Assembly: GCF_001507665.1 (NCBI RefSeq)
Contig: NZ_CP013910.1
Location: forward strand, 2,355,501 to 2,419,500
DNA length: 64,000 bases
Origin: Deinococcus actinosclerus
GTDB lineage: Bacteria; Deinococcota; Deinococci; Deinococcales; Deinococcaceae
Reading direction: 5' to 3'
The position numbers and the translations under genes are program-made. The notes below the pieces were generated by a model. It made no database searches, was not told the origin of the DNA, and worked only from the letters and a program-made list of their open reading frames with translations. Numbering within the stretch: the first letter of the stretch is position 1; the number at the start of each line of letters is the position of its first letter. Below, one piece after another: positions 18,461 to 28,901 of the stretch.

Positions 18461-19220
18461 GCAGCAGCGCGGGCCACGCCAGCCCCTCGGGCGTGTCCAG
18501 CCACGTCCAGCGCGCGAAACTGATGAGCTGACCCAGGTCGGCCTTCAGCGGGACCGCCGTCACGTCCGGCACGGCGTCCAGGCTGTCCGTGAACGCCACG
18601 GTCAGCGTCGGCTGATCGTGGAAGCCCAGCACGCCCAGTTCCATCAGCCACAGGAACACGCCGCTCAGGACGGTGCCCAGCACGGCGCCCAGGCGTGGGC
18701 GCAGGTGCGGCCACACGTGCGCGCGCAGGACGTGCGCGGCGCCGCCGCCCAGCGCCGCCGCGCCCTCCACGAACGCCTCCTGGCGCACGGCGGCCACCTG
18801 CGCCGCCACCAGCCGCGCCGTGAGGAGCGCCGCGCCGCCCGCCAGCACCAGCCGGAACGACCCGCGCCCCAGCAGCAGCGCCGCGAGCAGCAGCGCCGGG
18901 AGTTCCGGGGGCCAGCTGAGCGCGCCGCGCCAGCCGCGCCACAGGCCCAGCAGCACGCCCGGCAGCGCCCCCCACGCCAGCGCCCACAGCGCCAGCCCCA
19001 GCGACCGCCGCAGCGCGCGCGGCAGCACGCACGCCGCGTCCCGCCCGAAACGGTCGGTGCCCAGGGGAGCCAGCCGATCACCGGGCCGCAGCGGCGGCAC
19101 CCGCAGCGCGGCGGCGTCCGTCACGCCCGGCGGGGCGATCAGGGGCCGCACCGGGCACTCGGCGCGCGGGGCCAGGAGCGCCAGCCCCAGCAGCGGCCCC
19201 AGCAGCCAGCGCCACCTCAC
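18360..19220 (-). CDS. DppC-type ABC transporter permease
   Basis: This 286-residue hydrophobic protein carries the DppC/OppC landmark GTDRFGRD (usually GTDxLGRD) and a degenerate EAA loop, EAFVEGAAALGGGAAHVLRAHVWPHLRP. It also has the typical ending (LDTPEGLAWPALLLTLLVLALKDAARAA). Peptide-type permeases of this kind work as heterodimers. The GTG at 19220 overlaps the stop of the DppB-type gene by 4 bases (GTGA). The 3' end overlaps the convergent EamA gene by about 100 bases; the final 30 residues are low-complexity, so a real C-terminus could be shorter in function. The ATPase and binding-protein partners are not next to it. Confidence 0.75.
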   Translation of the reverse strand: MRWRWLLGPLLGLALLAPRAECPVRPLIAPPGVTDAAALRVPPLRPGDRLAPLGTDRFGRDAACVLPRALRRSLGLALWALAWGALPGVLLGLWRGWRGALSWPPELPALLLAALLLGRGSFRLVLAGGAALLTARLVAAQVAAVRQEAFVEGAAALGGGAAHVLRAHVWPHLRPRLGAVLGTVLSGVFLWLMELGVLGFHDQPTLTVAFTDSLDAVPDVTAVPLKADLGQLISFARWTWLDTPEGLAWPALLLTLLVLALKDAARAASGPRTRVGSGPRTPAARR

Positions 19221-20014
19221 GTGGGCTCCGGCGCGGGGCGCGGATCGAGGCGGGACGCCACGGCCTGCTGCGCGCCCCCAGCCACGCTGCCCAGCCCCAG
19301 CAGGACCGCCAGCGCTGCGCTCAGGGCCGCGCCGTCCACCGAGCCCGTGGCGGGCGCGCCGCTCAGCGCCGCCTGCGCGGCGGCGTACACGGTATTGCCC
19401 ACGCCGGGAAACTGAAGCAGTCCCTCCAGGACGGTCAGCGACAGCGTGACGTTCAGGGTGTCGCCGGTCAGGCTGCGGGCCGCGACGGGCCGCGCGACCG
19501 CCCAGGCCCGTCCCGCCAGCCGCGCTTCCGGCAGGCCCATGGCGCGGGCCGCGCGGGTGTGCGGGGCGGCCCAGGCGTCCCGGAACGCGCCGCGCCCCTG
19601 CGTGGCGGCGCGGGCGGCGGCCGGGAGTGCCAGGGCCAGCGTGAACAGCGTGAGCATCAGCGGGGCCCAGGGCGTCAGCGGGAACGCCCAGCCGCGCGCG
19701 GTCGTGACCGTCAGCCCCAGCGCCAGCGCCGCGAGGAGCAGCCCGAACGGCGGGACGGATTCCAGCACCCACAGCGTGGGCAGCGGAACCCGCCGCAGCG
19801 CGCCCACCAGCGCCCACGCCACCCCGAGGCCGAGCAGCAGGTACGTGCTGCTCAGCAGCGCGGCGGACCCCACCCCCGCCCACACGCCGGGATCCAGCGC
19901 GCCGCGCAGGGCGGCGCCGTACGCCGCGAGCCGCTCCGGCCAGGGCAGCGAGCGGTTCAGGCCCAGCCACAGGGCCGCGTGAGCGACCACCAGGAGCGCC
20001 ACCCGGGCCAGCAT
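19217..20014 (-). CDS. DppB-type ABC transporter permease
   Basis: This 265-residue membrane protein has about six helices. The EAA-loop region (TRAARAMGLPEARLAGRAWAVARPVAARSLTGDTLNVTLSLTVLEGLLQFPGVGNTVYAA) is the DppB/OppB type, in which the conserved end reads E-xx-FxxPGxG. The ATG at 20014 follows the VOC gene stop by 2 bases, and the gene overlaps the DppC-type gene by 4 bases, so the three are read together. It is shorter than the usual 310-340 residues of DppB because the N-terminal part is reduced. Cargo is unknown. Confidence 0.72.
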   Translation of the reverse strand: MLARVALLVVAHAALWLGLNRSLPWPERLAAYGAALRGALDPGVWAGVGSAALLSSTYLLLGLGVAWALVGALRRVPLPTLWVLESVPPFGLLLAALALGLTVTTARGWAFPLTPWAPLMLTLFTLALALPAAARAATQGRGAFRDAWAAPHTRAARAMGLPEARLAGRAWAVARPVAARSLTGDTLNVTLSLTVLEGLLQFPGVGNTVYAAAQAALSGAPATGSVDGAALSAALAVLLGLGSVAGGAQQAVASRLDPRPAPEPT

Positions 20015-20016
20015 GG

Positions 20017-20370
20017 TCAGCGGCGGCGGTAGAGGGTCAGCGCGTGCCCGTCGGGGTCGCGGGCGTCGAGCGCCTCGCCCCAGCCCATGCGCTGCACGTC
20101 GCCTGCCGTGCCGCCCGCCGCGAGCAGCGCCTCGCGCGCGGCGTCCACGTCCGGCACCTCGAAACCCAGCTCCACCCCGCCCGGCTGCGGCGCGGCGCTG
20201 CTGGCCGCCGCCGGCTGCAGGATCACGGTCACGGGTCCCGCCTGGAGCATCACGAAGGTCGGCCCGGCGTCGGGCGCGTCCGGCAGGTCGAGCACCGACC
20301 GGTAGAACGCGCGGGACGCATGCGGGTCCCGCACGACCAGGGTCACGTTCCGCAGGGAGGCAGGCGGCAT
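20017..20370 (-). CDS. VOC/glyoxalase family protein
   Basis: This single-domain protein of 117 residues shows the VOC pattern: the strand LRNVTLVVRDPHASRAFYRSVLDLP, a central hairpin (VILQPAAA, VELGFEVPDVDAAREALLAAG), and the C-terminal strand ALDARDPDGHALTLYRR with a probable metal-ligand acidic residue region. It could be a dioxygenase, a lactoylglutathione lyase-like protein or a resistance protein. A TACGAT hexamer (20376-20381) lies 5 bases before the ATG. The gene leads directly into the two permease genes and starts divergently from the RNase Z-like gene. Confidence 0.8.
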   Translation of the reverse strand: MPPASLRNVTLVVRDPHASRAFYRSVLDLPDAPDAGPTFVMLQAGPVTVILQPAAASSAAPQPGGVELGFEVPDVDAAREALLAAGGTAGDVQRMGWGEALDARDPDGHALTLYRRR

Positions 20371-20445
20371 ACGCCATCGTACCGGGCCCGGGCTCCGCCG
20401 AAGCGCCGTGGCCCGCCCGTACCCGGCGCGGCTAGACTGCCCCGC

Positions 20446-21438
20446 ATGTTGAGGGCACGGGTGCTGGGCCGACCAGCGGAAGACAACGCGCTGTGGGTCA
20501 CGGCGGACAGCGGGCAGGGCCGCACGCGGCTGCTGCTGGACTGCGGCGCGCGCGTGCTGGACACGCTGCCCTTCGCGGAGGTGCAGGCCACCGATCACCT
20601 GCTGCTGTCACACCTGCACATGGATCACGTGGGCGGCTTCGACGACTTCTTCCGGGCCACCTTCGACCGCGCGGCGCCCACGCACGCCTGGGGGCCGCCC
20701 GGTACCGCCCGCATCCTCGGGCACCGCTTCCAGGGGTTCTGGTGGAACCACGCGCCCGAGCTGCGCGGGCAGTGGGTGGTGCACGACGTGCACGACACGC
20801 ACGTGCGGTCCTTCCGCTTCGAGGCGCGCGAGGCCTTCGCCGTCCCCCACGAGGCAGGTACTCGCCCGCACGACGGCCCTATCCTGACCACCCCGGAAGT
20901 GACCGTGCAGGCCGTCCCGCTGGAACACCACGGGCGCAGCCTGGGTTTCATCCTGCGGGAACCCGACCGGGAACGCGTGAACACGGGCGCCCTGACGGGG
21001 CTGGGTCTGCGCCCCGGCCCGTGGCTGGCCGAGCTGAAAGGCGGCGCGACCGGCGAACTGGACGTGAACGGTCAGCCGCACGACGCCGCCGGCCTCCGCG
21101 CCGCGCTGCTGGAACGCGAGACCGGGGAAAGCCTCGCGTACCTCACGGACTTCCTGCTGGACGCCGCGCAGCAGGCACGCCTCGCCCCGCTGCTGCGCGG
21201 CGTGCAGACGCTGTACGCCGAGGCGCAGTACGCCCCCGAAGACCACGCCCTCGCCGCGCGGCACGAGCACACCACCGTCACACAGGTCGCTGCCCTCGCC
21301 CACGCGGCGGACGTGCCCGCGCTGACGCTGCTGCACCTGAGCCGCCGCTACCGGCCCGAACAGTGGCCCGCCCTGCTGAGCGCCGCGCAGGCCATCCACC
21401 CCGCCACGCGCTTCCCGAACGGCTGGCTGGACGCCTGA
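20446..21438 (+). CDS. RNase Z-like metallo-beta-lactamase fold hydrolase
   Basis: This 330-residue protein has the metal motif LSHLHMDHVGG (HxHxDH), a later ligand aspartate in LAYLTDF and the end motif LTLLHLSRRY. The last matches the HxSxRY motif of tRNase Z. Together these make it an RNase Z-family hydrolase, but it lacks an obvious long exosite arm, so an activity on tRNA ends is only likely, not shown. A TAGACT hexamer (20433-20438) lies 7 bases before the ATG. The ATG is in frame with much longer open sequence upstream, but only this start has the promoter. Confidence 0.8.
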   Translation: MLRARVLGRPAEDNALWVTADSGQGRTRLLLDCGARVLDTLPFAEVQATDHLLLSHLHMDHVGGFDDFFRATFDRAAPTHAWGPPGTARILGHRFQGFWWNHAPELRGQWVVHDVHDTHVRSFRFEAREAFAVPHEAGTRPHDGPILTTPEVTVQAVPLEHHGRSLGFILREPDRERVNTGALTGLGLRPGPWLAELKGGATGELDVNGQPHDAAGLRAALLERETGESLAYLTDFLLDAAQQARLAPLLRGVQTLYAEAQYAPEDHALAARHEHTTVTQVAALAHAADVPALTLLHLSRRYRPEQWPALLSAAQAIHPATRFPNGWLDA

Positions 21439-21487
21439 GACGGCCGGTTCGTGTGCCAGACCGTCCCCCTTCCCCTATCCTGCCCGG

Positions 21488-22048
21488 GTGACCTCCTCTC
21501 TCGCTGCGCCACGTCACCCACACGTCACGGCGCTGTGGGGCTCAGTGACCGCTTTCTGCCTGCTGCCCCTGTTCACACCGGACCGCCCGCTGACCCCAGT
21601 CCTGCTGGCCGCCCTGCTGCCCTTCACGCTCCGTCTGACCCGCTGGATGACGGCAGGGCACTCGGGGCAAGAGGCGACGCCGCACGCCCGGGCACTGAAC
21701 GTCTGGGCGCTGCACGGCGTGGCGCTGGGCCTCATCTGGGTGGGGGTGGGGCTGTGGCGACAGCGGGCCGGGTGGATGCCGGACGGTGCCGTTCAGGTGC
21801 TGACGGGCGCCGCGCTGGCGTGGACGTCCTGGGCCTTCCGTTCCGTGATTCGCCGGCCAGCCGGCCCGCCCACGGACGCGACGCTGACCCGCTGGAGCTG
21901 GTCGCTGAGGGGCTGGCAGGTGGCCCTGCTCATGAATCTGATCTGGACTGCACTGCGGTTTCCGCTGAACCCACAGATGCTTCAGCCGCTCGCGCTGATT
22001 CTTGCGGCGGAACTCCTGCACCGTTCCGTGCAGGGCCGCGCCCGCTGA
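21488..22048 (+). CDS. Hypothetical membrane protein, 186 residues
   Basis: I do not recognise the family. There are about four hydrophobic segments (near residues 15-45, 72-90, 103-120 and 140-180) and no signal peptide or motif. It starts at a GTG (21488) preceded by TATCCT (21476-21481) with 6 bases between, the leaderless pattern. Its codon use is like that of its neighbours. The gap to the histidinol phosphatase gene is 25 bases and holds that gene's own -10, so the two are separately promoted. Confidence 0.65.
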   Translation: MTSSLAAPRHPHVTALWGSVTAFCLLPLFTPDRPLTPVLLAALLPFTLRLTRWMTAGHSGQEATPHARALNVWALHGVALGLIWVGVGLWRQRAGWMPDGAVQVLTGAALAWTSWAFRSVIRRPAGPPTDATLTRWSWSLRGWQVALLMNLIWTALRFPLNPQMLQPLALILAAELLHRSVQGRAR

Positions 22049-22073
22049 CTCCGGCTGCCGTACCCTGTGGGGC

Positions 22074-22859
22074 ATGACTGCTCCGCTGTTCGATTCGCAC
22101 ATGCACACGCCCCTGTGCGGGCACGCCACGGGGGCGCCGCGCGAGTACGCGCAGGCGGCGCTGGACGCCGGACTGGCGGGCATCTGCTTCACGGATCACA
22201 TGCCGATGCCCGCGTGGTACGACGCGCCGTGGCGGATGCGCCGCGACCAGCTCGCGCAGTACGTGGCGGACGTGCAGGACGCCCAGGCGGAGTTCGCGGG
22301 GCGACTGGAGGTCCGGCTGGGGCTGGAGGCCGACTTCCACCCCGGCACGGAACGGTACGTGGAGGAGGTGCTGGGCGCGCACCCGTGGGATTACGTGATC
22401 GGCAGCGTCCACTACATCGGCGCGTGGGGCTTCGACAACCCGGAATTCATAGCGGAATACGACAGCCGCGACCTGGGCGGCCTGTACCGGGACTACTACG
22501 CGCTGGCCGAGGGCGCGGCGAAATCAGGGCTGTTCGACAGTATTGGGCACCTGGACCTGCCCAAGAAGTTCGGGCACCGCGACCCGGACGGGTACGCCGC
22601 GCTGCACGCGCTGGACGTCATTGCCGAGCGCGGCCTCGCGCTGGATTTCAACACCGCCGGGTGGCGCAAGCCCGTCGCCGAGGCGTACCCCGCCCCGGAC
22701 CTGACCCGCGCCGCCGCCGAACGCGGCATTCCCTTCGTGCTCGGCAGCGATGCCCACACCCCCCAGGAGGTCGGTCACCGCTTCACCGAGGCCATCAAGC
22801 AGATTCACGACGTCGGTGGGCGGATCGTGACATACCAGGGCCGCGTCCGGCACGGATAA
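22074..22859 (+). CDS. hisK: Histidinol-phosphatase, PHP family
   Basis: The product has 261 residues. The metal motifs of the PHP fold are all present: DSHMHTPLCGHATG, CFTDHMPMP, GLEADFHPG, GSVHYIGAWGFD, GHLDLPKKFG and LGSDAHTPQEVG. The combination with CGHA near the start and the VHY motif is that of HisK/HisJ, which removes phosphate from L-histidinol phosphate. The ATG at 22074 is 7 bases after TACCCT (22061-22066), which decides against an upstream in-frame start that runs into the preceding gene. No other his gene is adjacent. Confidence 0.88.
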   Translation: MTAPLFDSHMHTPLCGHATGAPREYAQAALDAGLAGICFTDHMPMPAWYDAPWRMRRDQLAQYVADVQDAQAEFAGRLEVRLGLEADFHPGTERYVEEVLGAHPWDYVIGSVHYIGAWGFDNPEFIAEYDSRDLGGLYRDYYALAEGAAKSGLFDSIGHLDLPKKFGHRDPDGYAALHALDVIAERGLALDFNTAGWRKPVAEAYPAPDLTRAAAERGIPFVLGSDAHTPQEVGHRFTEAIKQIHDVGGRIVTYQGRVRHG

Positions 22860-22998
22860 CACGTGGACTCCTGGCTCCCCCTGGGGGAAGGTGGCCGCGC
22901 AGCGGACTGAGGGATCATCGACCGGCCCGGCTGATCCTTGCCTGCGGATCGGCCATCGCCCCTCCTCTCTCCCCATGCCCCTCCCTTACCCTGGGGGT

Positions 22999-24705
<1,707 letters not shown>

Positions 24706-24780
24706 GGACAGGGGGGTGAAGCCAGGCCGACGGGTCACCCCTGGGTGGACCTGCGGCGGGCGAGCCCGGTCACACGTCGT

Positions 24781-24816
24781 GGGCGGGACGACTCCCCTCA
24801 CAGAGTCGTCCCGCCC
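24781..24816. terminator. Perfect 14-bp terminator hairpin between polX and the CAP gene
   Basis: GGGCGGGACGACTC (24781-24794) pairs exactly with GAGTCGTCCCGCCC (24803-24816) around an 8-base loop. It lies between two convergent genes and probably terminates both. Confidence 0.8.
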
Positions 24817-24876
24817 AGGTGTCTTCGCGGTGGGGGCGGGCGCCTAGACGGCCGTCGCCCCGGGGTGGGGGGAACT

Positions 24877-25440
24877 TCAGCGCGTGCCGAAGTCCTGCAC
24901 CCAGTACGTGCCGTAGGGGGTGCCGGGCTGGTAGGTGTAGCCGATACCCACCTCTTTCAGCGTGGCGTCCATCAGGGTCTTGCAGTGGCTGGGGCTGTCG
25001 ATCCAGCCCTGCATGACGTTCGCGACGGTGTACCCGGCGGCGATGTTCTCGGCCACTTCCGTCCAGCCGCTGTACCCGGCCCGCTCGACCCGCTGGGCGG
25101 GGGTGGTGCCGTCGGGGGTCACGTGGTCGAAGTAGCGGCGCTGGGCCATGTCCGCCGCGTGGGCGCGGGCGGCGCCGGCAAGGTAGCCGTTCCAGGTGAC
25201 GGGCGGAGCGGCCGCGAAGCGCTGGTCCCCGCAGGTACGGGGGGTGGCGCGGGCCTCGTTCAGGGCCCTGAGGATCTGCGCTTCCTCACTGCTCATGGTC
25301 TGCGGCCCGGCGTCCTGCTGGCCGCCGCTGGGCCCGCCGGTACTGGTGGTGCTGCCGACGGCGCTGGGCGTGCCGGCGCCGCCGCAGGAGGCGAGCAGGG
25401 CGGTCAGGGGAAGGAGGGTGGCCAGGATGAACTTCTGCAT
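24877..25440 (-). CDS. CAP-domain (SCP-like) lipoprotein
   Basis: The product starts with a lipoprotein signal (LLASCGG, Cys at about 19), followed by a Gly/Ser/Thr-rich linker and a CAP domain (about residues 55-187). CAP landmarks are ILRALNEARATP, HAADMAQRRYFDHVTPDGT, EVAENIAAGY and WIDSPSHCKTLMDATLKEVGIGY. Bacterial CAP proteins are secreted and mostly of unknown activity, and some degrade or bind extracellular material. The start is supported by AAAGGA about 8 bases before the ATG. The gene is convergent with polX across a strong hairpin. Confidence 0.9.
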   Translation of the reverse strand: MQKFILATLLPLTALLASCGGAGTPSAVGSTTSTGGPSGGQQDAGPQTMSSEEAQILRALNEARATPRTCGDQRFAAAPPVTWNGYLAGAARAHAADMAQRRYFDHVTPDGTTPAQRVERAGYSGWTEVAENIAAGYTVANVMQGWIDSPSHCKTLMDATLKEVGIGYTYQPGTPYGTYWVQDFGTR

Positions 25441-25792
25441 GGGAGGATCCTTTGACCGGTGGAACTGTGGGGACCGGTCGGAAGTGTCCTCAAGGTAGTC
25501 AGCCGGCTCTCTCGGCTCCCTCACGGCCACAGAGATGAAGACGCCAGTGCCCGCTCGCCGGCGCCGGGGGATCCTGCGGGCGGGCCAGGGGACCGCCAGC
25601 CCGCTCCAGACCGCATTTTTTCCCTGAGCGGCGCGGCGGGTGGGGCACGGGGCCCGGGTCGCGGCGGACTGGCGGGGCATGCCTGTCCGGTTGTCATGAA
25701 CCTGTGACAGCGCAGGCCCGCCTGGCGTGAAGGCGGCCGCCCCGGCAGCCAGCAGGGCCCGCGGCTGGCGCACGCGCCACAGACCGAAACAA
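25441..25792. other. Intergenic region, no gene seen
   Basis: About 350 bases upstream of the CAP gene hold no convincing reading frame. The stretch should contain the CAP gene promoter on the minus strand. A short T-run near 25616-25622 and a GGCGCCGG palindrome were seen, but no structure that I can assign. Confidence 0.5.
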
Positions 25793-25817
25793 GCCCCCCA
25801 GGCTGTTCCTGGGGGGC
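25793..25817 (-). terminator. Terminator of the TPR gene
   Basis: GCCCCCCAGG (25793-25802) and CCTGGGGGGC (25808-25817) form a perfect 10-bp stem with a 5-base loop. On the minus strand the stem is followed by CTTGTTTCGG. It lies 20 bases after the TPR gene stop. Confidence 0.8.
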
Positions 25818-25837
25818 CAAGGGGGGTGGAGGTCAGG

Positions 25838-26995
25838 TCAGCGGACGCGGTTCAGGGCGTCCTGCGCGTCCTTGTAGCCCGGGGTGAGCTTGAGGGCCCG
25901 CTCGTAGTTCTCGCGGGCTTTCAGGCGGTCCGGCGCGACGGCCCCGGCGCCCCGCTCGTAGCTCAGGCCCAGGTAGTAGGCGTACTCGGCGTTCTGGCTG
26001 CCGAGCGCGGCGGCCCGGGTGAACTGCTCGCGGGCGGCCTTCAGGTCACCGGCGTCCAGCGACAGGCGGCCCAGGTAGAAGTAGAACTCCGGGTAACGCA
26101 GGGGATCGAGGGCCACGGCCTGGTTCAGCTGCGCGCGGGCGGTGACGGCGTCGCGCGCCAGGTAGCTGACCACGCCGTACTGCCCGACTGCGTAGGCGTT
26201 CTTCGGGGCGAGCCGCGCGGCCTGGGCCGCCTCGGGCTTGGCGGCGGTGACGTTGCCGCTCAGGGCGAGCAGCTTGGCGTAGTAGGCGCGGTTGAAGGGG
26301 TCGCGCGGGTCGAGGATCACGGCCTGCTGCAGGTTGTCGAGCGCCAGGGGAATGTTGCCGGTGGCGTAGTACATGTCGCCCAGGTTGTACAGCAGGATGG
26401 CGTTGTCGCCGTTCAGGGCGATGGCCTGCTTGAAGGCCGTGATGGCCTTGGGGGCGTCGCCCTGGAGTTTGTACACGTAGCCGCGCTCGTTCCACACGCG
26501 GCTGAGCAGCAGGTCGCGGTTCTGCGTGGCGCCCTGCGCCAGCGCCTCGGCGTCCTGCAGGGTCCGCAGCGCCTCGCCGAGGTTGCTGCTGACGACCGTG
26601 CGGTCACCGGCACCGATGAACTGCTGCACGTACGCCTGTGACAGCGAGATGTACGCGTCGAAGTTGCGGCTGTCGAGGGTCACGAGCTTTTTCAGCGTGG
26701 TGATGCCGGCGCTGTACAGGCGCAGTTTGACCTGTGAGCGGCCCAGGCCCAGCAGCGCGGCGGGGCTGTTCGGTTCGAGTTCCGCGGCGGCGCGGTAGGC
26801 GACGTAGGCCTGGTCGAACTGACCCTGTTCGTAGTAGTAGCCACCCACGGCGACGTAGTTCGCGGCCGGAATGGGGCGGGCGGCCGCCGGAGCGGCGCTG
26901 GGGGTGGCGGGGGTGGCGGGCGCGGTCTGGGCGCTGGCCGGGGCCAGCATCAGCATGAGGCCCAGCAGTCCGCCGGTCATGTTGCGTCGATTCAC
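25838..26995 (-). CDS. Exported TPR-repeat protein
   Basis: This protein of about 385 residues begins with a signal peptide ([14 protein letters not shown], cleavage after about residue 22) and a short Pro/Ala linker. The remainder is TPR repeats of the pattern A-x2-LG-x-A...A-x-A-x2-L-x-P, roughly eight to ten of them. It is a probable protein-protein interaction scaffold in the periplasm or cell wall; partners are unknown. The GTG at 26995 is chosen because GGAGG lies 7 bases before it, while a later ATG at codon 6 has no ribosome binding site. The gene ends at a clear terminator. Confidence 0.85.
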   Translation of the reverse strand: MNRRNMTGGLLGLMLMLAPASAQTAPATPATPSAAPAAARPIPAANYVAVGGYYYEQGQFDQAYVAYRAAAELEPNSPAALLGLGRSQVKLRLYSAGITTLKKLVTLDSRNFDAYISLSQAYVQQFIGAGDRTVVSSNLGEALRTLQDAEALAQGATQNRDLLLSRVWNERGYVYKLQGDAPKAITAFKQAIALNGDNAILLYNLGDMYYATGNIPLALDNLQQAVILDPRDPFNRAYYAKLLALSGNVTAAKPEAAQAARLAPKNAYAVGQYGVVSYLARDAVTARAQLNQAVALDPLRYPEFYFYLGRLSLDAGDLKAAREQFTRAAALGSQNAEYAYYLGLSYERGAGAVAPDRLKARENYERALKLTPGYKDAQDALNRVR

Positions 26996-27219
26996 TCGGA
27001 AACCTCCGTGGGGGTCAGGCCGGCCGGTGGGCACAGGTCTGACCTCGCACTGCCAGGGGTGGGCATGGGCGCATGATACGTGAGAACGGCTTCAGGCGGG
27101 GTGAAGTGCCCGTGAGAGGCGCGAAAATGACCGGCGAGGCGGCACATGACGGCAGTCTTGCCGCGCGACTTGACCGGCGTCTGATCCAGCCCAAGGCAGC
27201 GGCTGCTACAGTGCCGCCC

Positions 27220-27834
27220 ATGAGCGTGCCCAGGCGGATTGGACTGACCGGTTCTATCGGGGCGGGCAAGAGTACCGTCGCGGCCCTGCTGCGCGCCCGG
27301 GGCCTGACCGTCCTCGACGCCGACGAGCAGGCGCGGCTGGTCACGCAGGAAGCGGAGGTGCTGGCCCGGCTGGAGGCCCGGTTTCCCGGCGTGGTGCGCG
27401 GCGGGAGCCTCGACCGCGCCGCGCTGGCCGCGCAGGTCTTCGGGGACGCGGCGGCGCTGGCGGACCTGAACGCGATCACGCACCCGCGCGTGCGCGCCCG
27501 CATGGCGGCCCTGGAGGCGCAGGCAGCGGCCGGCGGCGCGCAGGTGGTGGTCCAGGACGTCCCGCTGCTGTTCGAGGGGGGTCTGGCGGCCCAGATGGAC
27601 GGGGTGATCGTGGTGGACGCCCCGCTGCCGCTGCGTGTCGCGCGGGTGCAGGCGCGCAGCGGCCTGAGCGAGGCCGAGATCCGCGCCCGGGACGCCCGGC
27701 AGTGGCCGGCGGCGCAGAAGCGGGCGCGGGCGACGGCCGTGCTGGAGAACGACGGTGACCTGGGGCACCTGGAGGCGCAGCTGGACCGCGCCCTGAAGCG
27801 CCTGGGCATCGGTGGGCCGCCGCCTGCACAGTGA
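27220..27834 (+). CDS. coaE: Dephospho-CoA kinase
   Basis: CoaE phosphorylates dephospho-CoA at the 3'-hydroxyl in the last step of CoA synthesis. The product is 204 residues. The P-loop is [12 protein letters not shown], the substrate aspartate is in [14 protein letters not shown], and the LID-region phrases [10 protein letters not shown] and DVPLLFEGG follow. [15 protein letters not shown] and the C-terminal ENDGDL complete the family pattern. TACAGT (27207-27212) lies 7 bases before the ATG, so the mRNA is probably leaderless. It is divergent from the TPR gene. Confidence 0.93.
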   Translation: MSVPRRIGLTGSIGAGKSTVAALLRARGLTVLDADEQARLVTQEAEVLARLEARFPGVVRGGSLDRAALAAQVFGDAAALADLNAITHPRVRARMAALEAQAAAGGAQVVVQDVPLLFEGGLAAQMDGVIVVDAPLPLRVARVQARSGLSEAEIRARDARQWPAAQKRARATAVLENDGDLGHLEAQLDRALKRLGIGGPPPAQ

Positions 27835-27927
27835 CCGGGCCCCAGGGGGCGGCCCGGCGCGACCGGTCAAGGAGCATGGGGGCCGCGGTCCCGGCGGTCT
27901 ACGGCCCCCACGCCTGTGCCCGGCCGG

Positions 27928-28614
27928 TCAGGCGCTCTTCTTCCAGCGGCCCTTGCCCCGGTGCCCGACGCGGTTGCCGGCGGGGGCGGTGCGGGCACGG
28001 ACCTGCTCGTCGTCGTAGCGGAGCATGACGGCCAGCCGGGCGCGGCTGATGATGTGGTGGGGGTGCTTGGGCACGAACGCCGTGACGATGTCCACGTGCC
28101 CGTCGCGTTGCGGCTGCGCCACGACGTGCAGCGGCAGCGCCACGCCGCAGGCCTCGAAGTACCCGCAGACCAGCCAGCGGCGCTCCTCGGTGTACACGGC
28201 ACGCACGCGGCCGGTCAGCAGGACGTTCAGCACGTCGTGCTCGAGGAACCCCTCGGCGCGGGCGTGGCCGATGGCGTGCGGGCACAGGTGGTAGCGACCG
28301 TCGTACACGGCGTCGCGCAGCCGGGCGTGCGCCTGCGCGAGGCTGAAGTCGTCGGTGCTGACCCCGCTGAGTTCGGCCTGCCGCTGTGGTTTCAGCGGCG
28401 CCTGTACCCGGGCGGGGCGGGCGGGCGTGGGGGGCGGCGCGCGCCGGGCGGCCTTCTCGGCGCGGGACAGCTGGGCACGCAGGGCAAGCAGGTCGGCGCT
28501 GGCGGCCAGCGTGGTGGCGTGCGACGGGTCGGCGGGGCGGCCTGGGGCGTCGGTGTTCGGGCGGGCGCGGCGGGGCGGGGGCCCAGAAGCCGATTTGCTG
28601 GACTGTTTCGTCAC
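27928..28614 (-). CDS. DUF4258-like protein with disordered N-terminus
   Basis: The first half (about residues 1-90) is basic, Pro/Ala-rich and low in complexity. The second half (about 95-190) resembles DUF4258: YHLCPHAIGHARAEGFLEHDVLNVLLTGRVRAVYTEERRWLVCGYFEACGV, with the fold and H-x-x-x-R pattern of small RelE-like proteins. The C-terminus is Arg/Lys rich (GHRGKGRWKKSA). The GTG at 28614 is supported by GGAGGT 8 bases upstream. A promoter and an intrinsic terminator lie in the leader (28673-28756), suggesting control by premature termination. No antitoxin-like gene is beside it, so a toxin role is not supported. Confidence 0.6.
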   Translation of the reverse strand: MTKQSSKSASGPPPRRARPNTDAPGRPADPSHATTLAASADLLALRAQLSRAEKAARRAPPPTPARPARVQAPLKPQRQAELSGVSTDDFSLAQAHARLRDAVYDGRYHLCPHAIGHARAEGFLEHDVLNVLLTGRVRAVYTEERRWLVCGYFEACGVALPLHVVAQPQRDGHVDIVTAFVPKHPHHIISRARLAVMLRYDDEQVRARTAPAGNRVGHRGKGRWKKSA

Positions 28615-28672
28615 GGCGGTGCACCTCCGGTTCTTCCGGGTCTGCTGGCGGCGCTGCGTGGCCGCCCCTTTC

Positions 28673-28714
28673 AAAAAGAAAAGGCCCCTCAAACACGGCT
28701 TCGTGTCTGTGGGG
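28673..28714 (-). terminator. Intrinsic terminator in the leader of the DUF4258 gene
   Basis: On the minus strand a 13-bp stem (28714-28702 with 28697-28685, loop AAGC; one A-A mismatch and one G-T pair) is followed by a T-rich run, TTTTCTTTTT (28682-28673). It lies 60 bases before the GTG of the DUF4258 gene on the same strand, where no other gene ends. A terminator here would either release a short RNA or attenuate the gene. Confidence 0.65.
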
Positions 28715-28750
28715 AGGCAGGCGGCGTACCCTGTTCAGGGCATGCGCGCA

Positions 28751-28756
28751 GCATAG
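28751..28756 (-). promoter_or_regulatory. -10 element of the DUF4258 leader with a two-codon ORF
   Basis: TATGCT on the minus strand is followed, after 7 bases, by ATG CCC TGA (28743-28735), a start codon, one proline codon and a stop. The distance matches the leaderless starts seen elsewhere in the window. CCCT and AGGG around GAAC form a small hairpin that covers this mini-ORF. The predicted transcript to the terminator is about 70 nucleotides. Confidence 0.4.
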
Positions 28757-28901
28757 CATGGGCCCGGTGCGGGGCAGGGTGAGCGGCGGAACAGACGCGC
28801 GTGCCCGGGCGTCTCTAGGCTGGGGGTCAGCATCCACCGGCCGTTCGCGCTGACGCCACGTTTCCCTGTGCACCTGGTCATTTGCGCCTGGAGGTCACCT
28901 C

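Noticed and set aside
27928..28614. Toxin of a type II toxin-antitoxin pair (RelE-like DUF4258)
   Set aside because: There is no adjacent antitoxin gene, and the protein has a long disordered N-terminal part.
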